From contig CM029380.1 of the NCBI GenBank assembly GCA_017165825.1, positions 24,994,956-25,058,955 on the forward strand: a stretch of 64,000 nucleotides of DNA, given 5' to 3'. Both the position numbers and the translations under genes were made by a program. Numbering within the stretch: position 1 is the stretch's first letter; each line of letters opens with the position of its first letter. The notes under the pieces were generated by a model. It was not told where the DNA came from, searched no databases, and saw only the letters and a program-made list of their open reading frames with translations. The DNA is from Hepsetus odoe (Eukaryota > Chordata > Actinopteri > Characiformes > Hepsetidae). Below are positions 25,801 through 36,283 of this stretch, one piece after another.

Positions 25801-28483
25801 CATCCGTGCGACTGCAAAAAATGGCAAAATGTTTTAATAGAAATTATGAACGACCGTCAATGACCTCAACGTTATGCAAATAAATAACATTCCTTAAGAT
25901 TTCAAAGGTGTAACAATAAGATATGAGACCTTTTCAGTATCTTCAATAATCAGTACCAGATAAAAGAAATAAATGCAAGACTGAGATCTTCTCTACAGCA
26001 GTATTGCAATGTTGCTATTTCATACCATCTTCATCGTCATCATCTGAGTCTTCTGCAGGAGCTGCTTTCTTCCCAGGCGTTGCTTTAGCAGGAGCGGCCT
26101 TGGCCGGAGCAGATTTTGCTGGCGTGGCCTTTGTTGGAGCTGCCTTGGCAGGTGTGGCTTTCTTCAGGGCAGGAGGTTCTTCTTCTGTATGGGTGCAAAA
26201 ACAAACTGTACATTGAACATCTCTGCACCACAACACATCCTCAACGGAAAACAGAAGAGCTCAACCACAGTGCTCATTAATAATGCAAAAACTGCTGCAG
26301 GACACTGAAGTACATGGACTTAAAATCAAAACGCAAAAACCAGCCAGCATTGGTTGAGATCCGTTTAAATATCAGAAGATCGATGTGGTTTGAATATTTA
26401 TGGTTTTAAAATTTGAGTGACCTCTGTTGACCTTTAACACTTCAATACATGAAAAAGTTGCTCCAAACAATCCGCTAGAAAGCAGACACCCACCAGAGTC
26501 GTCTTCATCGTCGTCATCTTCATCACTTTCTTCCTTGGCAGCAGCGGCTGCTGCTTTCTTCGCTGGAGTCGCTTTCGCTGCCGCAGGTTTGGCTGCTTTT
26601 GGAGGGGGCATCTCTTCCTCTGAACATAAAAACAACCGAGACAACTCATTAAAAACACGGTTCTTCGGCCCTGGCATGAAACAAAAGTCTCGCAGAACTC
26701 TAATCCCAAAATTGTGCTCAAAAATAAGACCAACCAAAAGCATTAAAGCACCACATACCAGACTCATCGTCTTCATCATCGTCGTCTTCATCATCATCCT
26801 CACTCTCTTCCTTGACGACGACCTTTCCATTTTTCACCGCCTTTGCGGCGGCCGGGCTCTTGGCCACAGCCTTGGCCGGTGGCGCCTGCGTAGAACAAAC
26901 AAGAGCACATAAATACAAAACTCTCGTAATGAGACTGACCCGAACCAGTGCGCTGGACAGCACCCCTCACCTCTTCTCCATCCTCCTCACTGTCCTCCTC
27001 CTCGCTGGACTCCTCTTCCACTTGTTTGGGAGGCGGGGGGGCCTTCTTCTTGGGGGGCACTTCTTTTTTGGCCGCCTGCAAAAGCAACCACAGGTTTAGT
27101 CCCACGTTGTCCCAACATGCACTTTACATATCCGCCCCGAAGAATCTGATATTAAAACACCCAGACGAGTTTACTTTAACGCCTGGAACAGCAATTAGAG
27201 CCTCCAGGTGCAATTTCATTACACTCAATCAGAAAAAAAAAAAAAGCGTGGATACTTTACTAGAGATCATATTACATCTTTAAAGGCAAACCTGACAAAA
27301 AAAAACTGGCAACCGAAGTGTGAGCCTGGCTAATCAGTTTATTAAAAATGCACTTTTTGTAAACACTGTATAAATACACCGAATATCAACATTATATCCC
27401 CACTGTGAATATATCAACAGACAACTGAAAACTATGTCGCACGTGTGCACTTCTACAGATCGGACATCGTGCTTCTGTTTGCGTGTAAAGATAGACAGTA
27501 TTTACGTGCAAATGACATTAAAAGGGCACAAAAACACCCGAAAGGTCCATCATTATATCTGCACCTAAACCCAAACCGCGCCGCTTTCCTGCGCGCGTGA
27601 AGAGGCAGAAGCAGGAGACCACGTGTGAGGACCCACGTGGGGCGCAGCGGCCTCGTGTCGAAGCTAAAGCGGCTAAGCTAACGCAGCCGCACAAAAAGAC
27701 ACCAAAAACACGAAAATTGTGGGGGTTTTTTGGTCACGTTCGATTAAAAACGATCACTTAACCCACCGTATGCGCCAAATACACGATTCGTTCAGCGCCA
27801 ACTTAAAAACCTTTCGTTTTTCGAACTCTCCGTTCCACCTTAAACGTGCGTGCGCCGTAAAGTAATCGCCAGCTGTCGGCTCCATTACGCGCACGTACTT
27901 TTAAGGTGGAACGGAAAGTTAAAAAAAGACCGCTGCAAAAATGAGTAACCCGTCTCGCGTGTGCCACGGGTTCTGTCAGGTTCGGTCTTTAAAAACACCA
28001 AATAACGTAAAACGATCATTTCAAATAAACATGTACCAACTATTTTTAACAATAAATGCGTTAGCATCCGTTAGCATCACAAGCTAACACGTTTCTGGCG
28101 ATGTGCCGCATAATCATCTTGTTCAAACGCACTAAAGCGTTACGGATTAAAATAGAGGGACGGTTTAAATATGTAATACGGATTAAAGGTGAAAAATGGC
28201 CGTTTTTATTTCGTCCTGCAGGTCACAAATCAGTTCAAGGCCCAAAAAAAAAAAAAAACAGCGCAACCGAGGCCTCCATTTTACAGCAACGGTTACCATT
28301 AAAACCACAATTTACACACTTTAAAATCAGAAACAACCACTAATACGGACAAACAGATTCGCATACAATAACCAAGGGATATATAGAATATCTCGTATTC
28401 AGCGAATGGGTCTAAAGACTTAATTGCAGGTTTTAGGCCTAAAATGTACAAATTTAATACGTTACCTTCGCAAGCTTCACCAT
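19637..28483 (-). CDS. ncl: Nucleolin
   Basis: Major nucleolar RNA-binding protein of ribosome biogenesis. Seventeen coding exons join in frame (713 residues; human 710): 28466-28483, 26971-27075, 26759-26885, 26494-26619, 26026-26184, 25527-25640, 25225-25350, 24978-25067, 23980-24103, 23760-23896, 22887-23013, 22407-22546, 22094-22223, 21594-21736, 20977-21103, 20257-20537 and 19637-19704. The start is MVKLAK. Residues 7-260 alternate long Asp/Glu runs with TPAK/APAK basic repeats. An NLS-like TPGKRKAEEKKEK follows. Four RRMs follow, each split over two exons, at about 289-375, 376-464, 465-555 and 556-640 (RNP2/RNP1: LFVGNLN/FGYVDL, LFVKNLP/IAYIEF, VLVVNNLAF/YAFVEF, LFVKGLS/FGFVDF). The C-terminus is an RGG/FGG tail ending KPQGKKIKFDD. 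Introns carry snoRNAs. One donor (GTCGGT after 23760) is atypical. Confidence 0.98.
22290..22366 (-). ncRNA. snord20: SNORD20-like box C/D snoRNA in nucleolin intron 12
   Basis: On the minus strand the closing stem ggccgga pairs fully with tctggcc. Box C atgatga follows the 5' stem, a CTGA D' box lies at 22333-22336, and D box CTGA at 22297-22300. The guide just before D (gatagtcaagt) is complementary to acttgactatc near the 3' end of 18S rRNA. The fifth base points at the U known as U1804 in human, the SNORD20 target. Human SNORD20 is also in a nucleolin intron. Confidence 0.9.
24168..24236 (-). ncRNA. snord82: SNORD82-like box C/D snoRNA, copy 2 (nucleolin intron 8)
   Basis: Minus strand: box C atgatga (24220-24226), guide agggacttaat before a CTGA D' box (24198-24201), a C'-like tatgatg, and a CTGA D box at 24172-24175. 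The guide matches 18S attaagtccct and points at the A methylated by human SNORD82 (A1678). The outer stem is less clear than in copy 1, so the ends are approximate. Confidence 0.75.
25418..25487 (-). ncRNA. snord82: SNORD82-like box C/D snoRNA, copy 1 (nucleolin intron 6)
   Basis: Minus strand: 5' flank gcacac, box C atgatga (25473-25479), guide agggacttaat before CTGA (25451-25454), and a final CTGA (25424-25427) followed by tgtgt, which can pair with the 5' acaca. It has the same guide as the copy in intron 8. Human SNORD82 is likewise intronic in nucleolin. Confidence 0.8.
27438..27640 (-). promoter_or_regulatory. Three CACGTG E-boxes in nucleolin intron 1
   Basis: Perfect CACGTG sites at 27440-27445, 27620-27625 and 27634-27639, the last two 14 bp apart. 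Mammalian nucleolin is a direct MYC target with E-boxes in intron 1, so these are likely MYC/MAX sites. Sequence and position are seen. Binding is inferred. Confidence 0.7.
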
Positions 28484-28700
28484 GGCTGGATTGTGTTTCG
28501 TCGAAAGACGAAAAATAAAACTTTGAACGGCAGTAAATGTGAGTTTACTGAGATAGTTCTCTGCCCACGTGTTATGCTGCTTCTGGTCTCAGTGTGAAAC
28601 TCGACGCCCCGCTGCTTTTCTGCGACGCGCTGCGTTTCTCTTCCCAACAGCTTTCAGACGCGCCCCAGCCACCAAACGCCAATATGATTGGCCAACGGTT
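28484..28700 (-). promoter_or_regulatory. Nucleolin promoter and 5' UTR
   Basis: Upstream of the start codon are a T-rich TATA-like ttttattttt followed by the pyrimidine-rich cgtctttcgacg (possible TOP-type start) and a CACGTG E-box at 28566-28571. The flank is GC-rich further up. The exact start site is inferred. Confidence 0.55.
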
Positions 28701-28994
28701 CGGCCTCTCCGACAGGATCGACCAATCAGAGAAAAAAGGCGGGTTTTCTCCCGGATACGGGCGGGAGGAGTGAGAAATGCTCCGCCCACCGACCCCCTAC
28801 CGTATGGACATAAAATGTAACAGAGAAATGGACCAAATGAAACAGATTTAAAGAGCTTTAACATACGACTGTTTCCTTACTTTCTGTTTAGTTCAGTTTT
28901 CTTGAACATATGTAGTAATTTTACATAGTTTAGCATGATTAAAGGTATATAAGGGTTTGTGAAAAATAGACATATGTGTATATATATGTATATA

Positions 28995-29040
<46 letters not shown>
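28995..29040. repeat. (GT)n microsatellite
   Basis: About 20 GT units, preceded by a TA/TG-rich stretch. Confidence 0.95.
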
Positions 29041-29042
<2 letters not shown>

Positions 29043-29049
29043 CAGAGAA

Positions 29050-29292
29050 TAAAGTAAAAAGTTCAGGAATGAACTCAGAGTATCACTGCACACAGCAACA
29101 AAACTGGACCTCTGCATTTAACCCGTGCAAACACCATGCAGCAGAGGGCAGCTATGAAAGCTCCCAGGGAGCAGTGACAGAGACAGTACCTTGCTCAAGG
29201 ATACCTCAGGACAACCTACTGGTAAGGGGTTTGAACCCACGATCTTCAGATCCTGTGGCCCACTCCCTAACCACTAGACCACCGCTACCCCA
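29050..29292 (-). mobile_element. tRNA-headed SINE (family A)
   Basis: Nearly full-length, minus orientation: ctgcatttaaccc, gcagagggcagctatgaaag, cagtaccttgctcaagg, ggtttgaacccac (B box) and ctagaccaccgctacccc (head). Confidence 0.9.
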
Positions 29293-29309
29293 TATACCCC
29301 AAAAGTACT

Positions 29310-29525
29310 CAAGTCTTCTTCTTCTTCTTCTTCTTCTTCTTCTTCTTCTTCTTCTTCTTCTTCTTCTATCTGCTCCCATTAAGACGTTGCAACAGCAGAT
29401 CATCTGTCTCCATGTCTTCCGGTCTTCTGCATGTCCCTCATTTACACTGACCAGCTACATGTCCACCGCATCCATAAACCTCCTCTTTGTCCTTTCTCTT
29501 CTCTTTCCTGGCAGCTCCATCCTCA
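29310..29525 (-). mobile_element. Non-LTR retrotransposon 3' end with (CTT)n tail
   Basis: Minus copy of the same LINE end as at 1785-2045: the AAG repeat tail, then the segment coding the basic C-terminus (ctcctctttgtcctttctct on the plus strand). Confidence 0.8.
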
Positions 29526-29527
29526 AC

Positions 29528-29655
29528 ATTACATTTACATTTACAGCATTTAAAAGATGCTCATATCTAGAGCAACTTACATTTCTTAATTACAGGGACA
29601 GTCCCCTGGAAACACTTGGGGTTAAGGGTCTTGCTCAGGAACCCAATGATGGTAG
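29528..29655. mobile_element. Dispersed fish SINE/LINE tail fragment
   Basis: Contains acatttacatttacagcatt, then gggttaagggtcttgctcag and cccaatgatggtagt, a block widespread in fish genomes. It resembles 60740-60900 in reverse. Confidence 0.6.
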
Positions 29656-29829
29656 TGCTGGTGTTTTTTTTTGTAACATTTTTGGACATTATTGGATATT
29701 TAATCTCAATTTGAACAACAAGTAATACAACTAAACAATTAAAACTGAAGAAAAGACTTTTCAAAATCTTCTGTAAAATTCTACAAAAATGTGATTTCTG
29801 GTGAGGAATAAGTTAAGACAATTAAAATG

Positions 29830-30830
29830 ACTCAAATCACACACAGGTGTACAGGTGCACATGTTTAGAACATCCTTACTCAGCATTTTGAAGGAGGTTT
29901 GCTCTTTTAAACCTCAGACATTTAGTTTGGTGCTCCTGACTGTTGAGGTGAGAGTGAAGAACATGGTGGGAACCAAAGAACTTCTGAGGCCTTCAGAAAA
30001 AAGATTGTAGCAGCTTATAAATCGGGTAAGGGATTTAAAAAGATCTCAAAAGAATTTACAATCAGCCGTTCCACCGTCCGGAAAACAGTCTACAAGTGAC
30101 TTCCAAACCAACTGCCAACATGCCCAGGTCTGGACGTCCAAGCAAGTTCACCCCTAGAGCAGACTGCAAGGTGCTAAAAGAAGTCTCCCAAACCCTAAAA
30201 TGTCATCATGGGACCTCTAGCTGGCTCTTGCTACTGTTGATGTGAAAGTGCTTCTACAATCAGAAAGAGACTGAACTTTAACTTCATGGTTGGTGTGCAA
30301 GGAGAAACAGACTGACGTTTGTCAGAGAGAACGTAGACAAAGACCAGGATTCTGGAATAATGTTCTTAGGACAGAGGAGTCTGAAACTGAATTATTTGGA
30401 CACCAGAACAGAGGACACGTCTGGTATAAACCAAATACAGCAGTCCAGGAAAAGAACCTCATACCAACTATGAAGCATGGAGGTGGAAGTGTCATGGTTT
30501 GGAGATGCTTTGCTTTGATGCTTTGCATGCTTTGCCTGGCCAGCTCACCATCTTAGAGTCCACCATGAATTCCACTGTGTATCAGAGGGTGCTTGAGGAA
30601 CATGAGAGACCATCGGAACTGGACCCTGCAACACAACAATGACCCAAAACATTCCAGTAAATCCACCAAGGACTGGCTGAAGACTAAGAAATAGAGAGTC
30701 CTGGAATGGTCGTGCCAAAGCCCAGATCTTAATCCCATTGAGATGCTGTGGGGTGACTTGAAATGGGCCTCAAACATCTCACAGTGTAAAGAATTCTGCA
30801 TTGAGTAGCAGATCAAAAGGTTAATTTTTG
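29830..30830 (+). pseudogene. Tc1-like transposase pseudogene
   Basis: Translation in shifting frames gives an N-terminal helix-turn-helix region (ccttcagaaaaaagattgtagcagc...) and a C-terminal part with HNNDPKHSSKSTKDWL and SPDLNPIEMLWGDLK, the D...NPIE(x)LW motif of Tc1 DDE transposases. An in-frame stop (KTKK-stop) and frameshifts make it inactive. The ends are not sharply defined. Confidence 0.85.
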
Positions 30831-30974
30831 TTGCTTACCTGCAATTAAATCACGTTCTTTTCCAGAGATAAATAAAAACAAGATTAGACGTCGATATGTG
30901 AATATTTCTGATTAAAAAAATATATTTTTAATTAATTAATATCAAATTTTTTCACATCACTAAAATATGTGATG

Positions 30975-31070
30975 TGAAAGCTAGTATCATTACTGTCCTG
31001 TGTACCTTCCCTTTCACTCCTGATGGTCCCCATCTGTCACAGATCACTCCTGACACACTCCTAACTGAGC
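30975..31070 (-). mobile_element. LINE fragment (minus), separated part of 31500-31960
   Basis: The minus strand encodes VSGVICDRWGPSGVKGKVHR, the segment that normally follows the reverse-transcriptase region in this LINE. A ~430-bp repeat separates it from the rest. Confidence 0.65.
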
Positions 31071-31505
31071 CCCCAAGGAAGACCCTGGACCAGCGCTCCC
31101 TGTCATCATAGACAGTCTGATGATGCTGTAAATGTGAAATCACTTGAACTCAAAGCAAAACAGTTCAGAATGGTCAGCTGTCAATCACTTTAATCCAGTA
31201 TAAACACTCTCCCAAACCGGACTCACCGGTGCTGCTCGGAACCGACTAGGCTCCTCGTTTAAGACCTGCTCGTCCTCTTTGGAGTAATGGCAGATTTGGG
31301 AGCAGGACTTTTTTGATGTTTTCTGAAATCAGGGCTGATATCAGGGTGACTTCACTGCAGGAACAGTCTCTCCTGGGCAGGCAGGAACTTCCCTGTACAG
31401 GAGAGCAGTCAGATACTGATGCTGGATTAGATTTGGATCATGAAACAGAAGTCCACTGTGGGGGCTTTATACCCCTCTAGATTGTGGGCATGGTGACCTT
31501 AGGCT
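31071..31505. repeat. ~430-bp repeat unit, copy 1
   Basis: Nearly identical to 34370-34840, from gagcccccgaggaagaccc to gtgggcatggtgacctta. This copy carries about 25 extra bases near its right end (around 31460-31485). No coding frame is seen. Confidence 0.8.
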
Positions 31506-31960
31506 CATGTGGCTCATCTTATCCTTCACCATCTCTACTCCCTCCATCCTCACCTCTCCACTGTCCGCACTTAATTCAAATTTGTGTATTCTGTCTTTGT
31601 CCTACTCACTTTCATTCCTCATTCCTCTCCTCTCTAGAGCAGATCTCCATCTCTCCAGGTTCTCCTCAAGCTGCTCCCTACTCTCACTACAGTTCACAAT
31701 ATCATCAGCAAACATCATCGTCCACGGAGACTCCTGTTTAACCTCGTCCATCAACCTGTCCATTTCCCTTGCAAACAAGAATGGGCTCAGTTCTGATCCT
31801 TGATGTAATCCCACCTCTACTTTAAATGCAGCTGTCACTCCTACTGCAGATCTCACCACTGTCATATCACCCTCATATAGTTCCTGAACTACTCTGACAT
31901 ACTTCTCTGTAACACCTGACCACAACTCCTCTCTAGGCACCCTGTCATAGTGCTCAGTCA
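31506..31960 (-). pseudogene. Reverse transcriptase fragment of a non-LTR retrotransposon
   Basis: A minus-strand frame of 119 residues begins YDRVPREELWSGVTEKYVRV and holds GLHQGSELSPFLFA and the catalytic FADD box (MMFADDIVNC), then EENLERWRSALERRGM. These are palm motifs of a LINE reverse transcriptase. It is 5'-truncated at about 31960. It is probably the same LINE family as the 3' ends at 54-57 kb. Confidence 0.88.
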
Positions 31961-32723
31961 CAGAAAATTGATTTAAAATTTTATGCTGGAATCATTTACC
32001 AGATTCTGTATTCATTTCTTATGTAAAATACTATAAACAAAATATTCTTTTGACTTATCTATTGTACACATTTTCTTTATTTCAAATGACATAATTTACA
32101 TATGTTTTGTCCTATTACACCATACATATACATGTATGTACATGTATATGCATTCATTTATTTATTTTTAATTTGATGTTCTCTGTATTTTTGCCTGCTG
32201 TTGTAACAACGGCTTGGGATTAATACATTAATTCTATTCAGCAATAAAATGAAGAAAGAGCTAAAATATTTAACATAGTGTGTGAGTATGTGAGTTATTT
32301 TGAATGAAAGCGAGGAATTATCTGCAAAATGTTTTGCACAAAAGCTTAATTTGAACCCAATCTTTTTGGACTCATTTGGTCGTCCACCTGAGATGAGTGT
32401 GATTCACAACCAGTCAGTTAAAGTCCACAAGATGGCAGCATCAGAACATAAACCCGCTAAAGCTCCGTCCTCTCATTCAGGATGACGTCTTCTTCATTCT
32501 GCACACAGAGCTAGAGTTCAGAACTCTCACTCCCTTCTGTTAATGGTGTTTGTGTTCCACTGCATCATTTCTAACAGCGAGGGACGTCCTGATGTTCGGT
32601 TCAGTTTTAATGGCCATGTGTGGGTTAGGACGGGGTCAACAGAAGATTTAAATGGAGCGGACAAGAAGAGTATAAAAGGAAAGAGGTAGAGCTTTTGAAT
32701 GAAAGACGTTTATCGAAATAATA

Positions 32724-33272
32724 TACACAGTACTGTGCAAAAGTTTGAGGCAGGAGTGAAAAAATGCTGTAAACAGAACGCTTTCAGAAATGGAAGTGTT
32801 GATCATTTATTTTCATCAATCAACAAAATGCAGTGAATGAACAAAAGAGAATCTAAATCAGATCAGTATTTGGTGTGACCACCTTCTGCCTTCAAAACAG
32901 CATCAATTCTTCTAGGTACACTCGCGTACAGTTTTTGAAGGAGCTCGGCCGGTAGGTCGTTCCAAACATCTTGGAGAACTGAGCACAGATCTTCTGTGGA
33001 TGTAGCTTCCTCACATCCTTCTGTCTCTTCATGTGATCCAGACACACTGGATGATGTGGAGATCAGGGCTCTGTGGGGCCAGAAGAACTGATGCTGCTCT
33101 GAAGGTAAAAGGTAGAAACACCAGATATTGATCTGATTTAGATTTTTCTTTTGTTCCTCACTTTGAATTTTGTAAATTGATCAAAATAAACAATCATTAT
33201 TGATATTTCTGAAAGCGTTCTGTTTACAGCATTTTTTCACCCCTGCCTAAAACTTTTGCACAGTACTGTGTA
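32724..33272 (-). mobile_element. Tc1/mariner deletion derivative with matching inverted ends
   Basis: The left end tacacagtactgtgcaaaag and the right end (reverse complement identical over the first ~20 bases) extend into a longer inverted repeat with the words ctgtaaacagaacgctttca. Inside, the minus strand keeps 60 codons ending SVPRRIDAVLKAEGGHTKY, a Tc1-type transposase C-terminus. The rest of the gene is gone. TA sits at both ends. Confidence 0.88.
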
Positions 33273-33439
33273 TCTATATATATATATATATTTATTTATT
33301 TATTTTTGTCGCACTTTGGGTAAAATGCACAGCAAAAATAGTGAATGTCAGATGTTTTGCTTGTGAGTCCAGTGGTTTAATAGACCAATGATGAAACTGT
33401 CTTCACATCCTGGTGATAAAAACTGTCCTGCAAGTCATA

Positions 33440-33720
33440 CACACTGAAAGTGTCCAAAAGTATTCAGACACTCGTGTCCTCTTGAGTGATGGAGCTCCAG
33501 CATGTTTTGGATGATGTTTGTGAGCCAGAACTAATCCTCCAACATTGGTACCTGACCTCAACTGTGCTCTACGGCTGCAACCAAAGCAATGTTTCCAATG
33601 TTTCCTCAGCAATGTTTCCAGAAGACAGCCATGTTATCAGAAGAAGAACTGTAAGAGCAAATGCTATTGCGAGGTCAGGGTCTCCCAAAGTCATTCCCTG
33701 GATTCTCCTTCGTTAATATG
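33440..33720. mobile_element. MITE-like element related to 6071-6370
   Basis: Starts gtgtccaaaagtattcagac and shares the interior words gatggagct, gaactaatc and acctgacctcaa with the element at 6071. The right end is unclear. Confidence 0.55.
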
Positions 33721-33830
33721 CTAATGAGATAATAGTTGCAATCATTATGGGGAAAAACAAAAAAAGATGCAGCAGAGCTTCAGGGCTTCCATGACCAGCC
33801 TGTATAATATAATAATATAGTACTGAAAAA

Positions 33831-34074
33831 GGGGCAGCGGTGTCCTAGTGGTTCAGGTGTCGGCCACATGATCGGAGGATCGGGGGTTCGAACCCCTTCC
33901 CAGTGGGTTGCCCTGAGGTACCCTTGAGCAAGGTGCCGTCCCCGTCCCGCTCCTCCCTGCGGTGGGCTGGCGACCTGTCCAGGGTGCGTCCCCCGTCCTT
34001 GCCCTGTGTGCGCTGGGTTGGACACCAGCACTCCCCCGCGACCCCGTTTGGGACAAGTGGCAGAAAATGGATGG
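33831..34074 (+). mobile_element. tRNA-headed SINE (family B), full length with perfect TSD
   Basis: Same structure as 15682-15940 (A-box tgtcctagtgg, B box ggttcgaacccc, 3' gcagaaaatggatgg). It is flanked by a perfect 16-bp direct repeat atatagtactgaaaaa (33815-33830 and 34075-34090), so insertion was recent and LINE-driven. Confidence 0.95.
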
Positions 34075-34369
34075 ATATAGTACTGAAAAAATTAAAACAA
34101 GTAGGCCTAGGTAGCATCCTTCAGAAGCCATCAAGGATGCTCTGTTTCCATGGAAACATCTACAATTATTAACTCCTGTTTAAACAGACATTTAAACGTC
34201 TCTGGCTCCACACGTTGAATAAAATAAATGCATAAGCTATAATAAATAATGTGTAAATGCTTGGCAACCTGCAGGTTATGAACGAAGTCGAGGGGGAAGC
34301 CCAGGGGTACGATACCAAGAGATGTGGGTTCGAGTCTGGCCCCATCCAAACTCCAGGATGGAGTTAACT

Positions 34370-34845
34370 GAGCTAACTGAGCCCCCGAGGAAGACCCCGG
34401 ACCAGCGCTCCCTGTCATCATCGACAGTCTGATGATGCTGTAAATGTGAAATCACTTGAACTGAAAGCAAAACAGTTGAGAATGGTCAGCTGTAAAGACT
34501 GAGCAGTGGAAACATCAACCAGCTGTCAATCACTTTAATCCAGTATAAACACTCTCCCAAACCGGACTGACCGGTGCTGCTCGGAACCGACTAGGCTCCT
34601 CGTTTAAGACCTGCTCGTCCTCTTTGGAGTAATGGCAGATTTGGGAGCAGGACTTTTTTGAAGTTTTCTGAAATCAGGGCTGATATCAGGGTGACTTCAC
34701 TGCAGGAACAGTCTCTCCTGGGCAGGCAGGAACTTCCCTGTACAGGAGAGCAGTCAGGTACTGATGCTGGATTAGATTTGGATCATGAAACCGAAGTCCA
34801 CTGTGGGCATGGTGACCTTAGGCTCATGTTCAGCATCCAGCAGGG
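34370..34845. repeat. ~430-bp repeat unit, copy 2
   Basis: Second copy of the unit at 31071-31505, same orientation, 3.3 kb away, with only scattered base changes. Confidence 0.8.
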
Positions 34846-34945
34846 GACAGACATATCTGGCACCGGGGGAGCGGTGATGGGGACGGTACCTACTGTTCTG
34901 GGATTAGAACCCATGCCTTTCTGATTAGTCCTTCGATTCTAGGAC
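34826..34945 (-). mobile_element. Family A SINE fragment
   Basis: Holds gcaggggacagacatatctg, gcggtgatggggacggtacc and a B-box-like gattagaaccca, minus orientation. Confidence 0.65.
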
Positions 34946-35220
34946 TCTGAGAAACAAGCTGAGTGTAGAACTTCCTTCTGAAAACTGCACGAATGACCTG
35001 TCTGCAGTTTCATCATCAGAGTTCAGTGGCGCCCCCTTGTGCTCCACTTCCAACACTTCATCTCTCAAATTTCTTGCCTGGATTTGCGAATCATCACAAC
35101 AAACCTGTCCATGCCGACAGCTTATTCTTCATCTGCACCTGAATTACTTTAAGAAGGATCATTTTAAAACTTTAGCAGTGTATTCGATTGTTTTTCAGTT
35201 GCAATGCTAGGAACATATAT

Positions 35221-35401
35221 GTGAAAGTGAAAGTGACTATTTCATTATGAACACAGTGAACAAACACATCCTCTGTATTTAACACACACACACCTTGTGC
35301 AGCAGGGGGCAGCTATTTAAAGCAGTGCAGTGATGGGGACGGTACCTTGCCATAGGGTTCCTCAAGATAACCTGAGCCTGGTCCCTGAACACTAGACCAG
35401 A
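35221..35401 (-). mobile_element. tRNA-headed SINE (family A)
   Basis: Minus orientation, with gtgaaagtgaaagtgac tail, gcagcagggggcagct body and ctagaccag head end. Confidence 0.8.
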
Positions 35402-36054
35402 ATCACCTGATTTGGATGAAACGGCAGCTGCATAACCCATGATATGTGTCGTGGTTTATTTGGTTTATTTTAAAGGAGGATATATTGATGGCTTTTAAGT
35501 TGTTTTCTACTTAATGCTCTAGGTTTTTTTTTAACATGCTGCTAAAACCTGATCCAACTGTGTGAACAGAGCCTGAAAAGATTTAAGGAAAAGGTGTGAA
35601 CATTGCTCATGGACACAAGAACAGGCGTCAAATAAGCGATACAGCAATAATGCAGCAAGAATAAGATGTCCAGAAGTAACCGGACTACTAATTCCTGCTT
35701 CAGCCAAAATAACTCTCAGGTTTGATCCCTAGTCCAGTGTGCTGGAACCCAAGCTGCGTCGCACGGAGGTGAATCTTATCACTTATTCAGTCACAGTGCT
35801 TCAGGAGAGTCAGTTATGCACATTTTTAATCATTTTTAAACATTTACAACTATTTGAGACAGAAAAAGTTACAAACAGAGTTGACCTGCAGTTTTTTTTT
35901 CTTGCATTCATTTCAAATTGTTACATAAATAGAACTCATATTTATAAATATCTCTTTTATAAACATATAAATAGTTTTTTTTTGTGTGTTTGTTTTAAAC
36001 ATAAATACATTTATGCTGGAATGAAGTACATGAATGTACAGCAGCAGCGACAAT

Positions 36055-36283
36055 TTACAGCTTTGCGAGTTTCTTGTTGTTACGCCACCGTCCGCCGTCT
36101 CGTGGAGTGTGTTGTCGTGTTATACATGTGGTTGTTTTTGATGAAGGTCGATTTTTTGAAGGTCGTCCCCGTGACGCTGGTCGTGGCGGTTCTGTACCGT
36201 TAATCCGGTGCTTTTTAGGCTTTTCCCCCAAAAGAGGAGCAACTAAGTCAAAAGTGTCCAAATCCAAAAGTCCAGTAAGCATT
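36055..36283 (-). other. Candidate terminal exon downstream of the CNP gene
   Basis: A strong acceptor (tcttcttctcttccag) opens a stretch with an open frame MLTGLLDLDTFDLVAPLLGE then KPKKHRINGTEPPRPASRGR, ending at a TAA near 36055. I do not recognise the peptide. It could be the 3' UTR exon of the natriuretic peptide gene (joined from 37592) or an unrelated exon. Joining to the CNP exon makes TGA across the junction, so it would be non-coding in that transcript. Confidence 0.35.

Noticed and set aside
25478..27099. Ser/Ala-rich plus-strand frames
   Set aside because: Antisense shadows of the nucleolin acidic exons.
33831..33905. tRNA-like gene with A and B boxes (also at 15682, 42310, 43341, 62340, 63418)
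   Set aside because: These are the tRNA-derived heads of SINEs. They are followed by SINE bodies and do not form a full cloverleaf.
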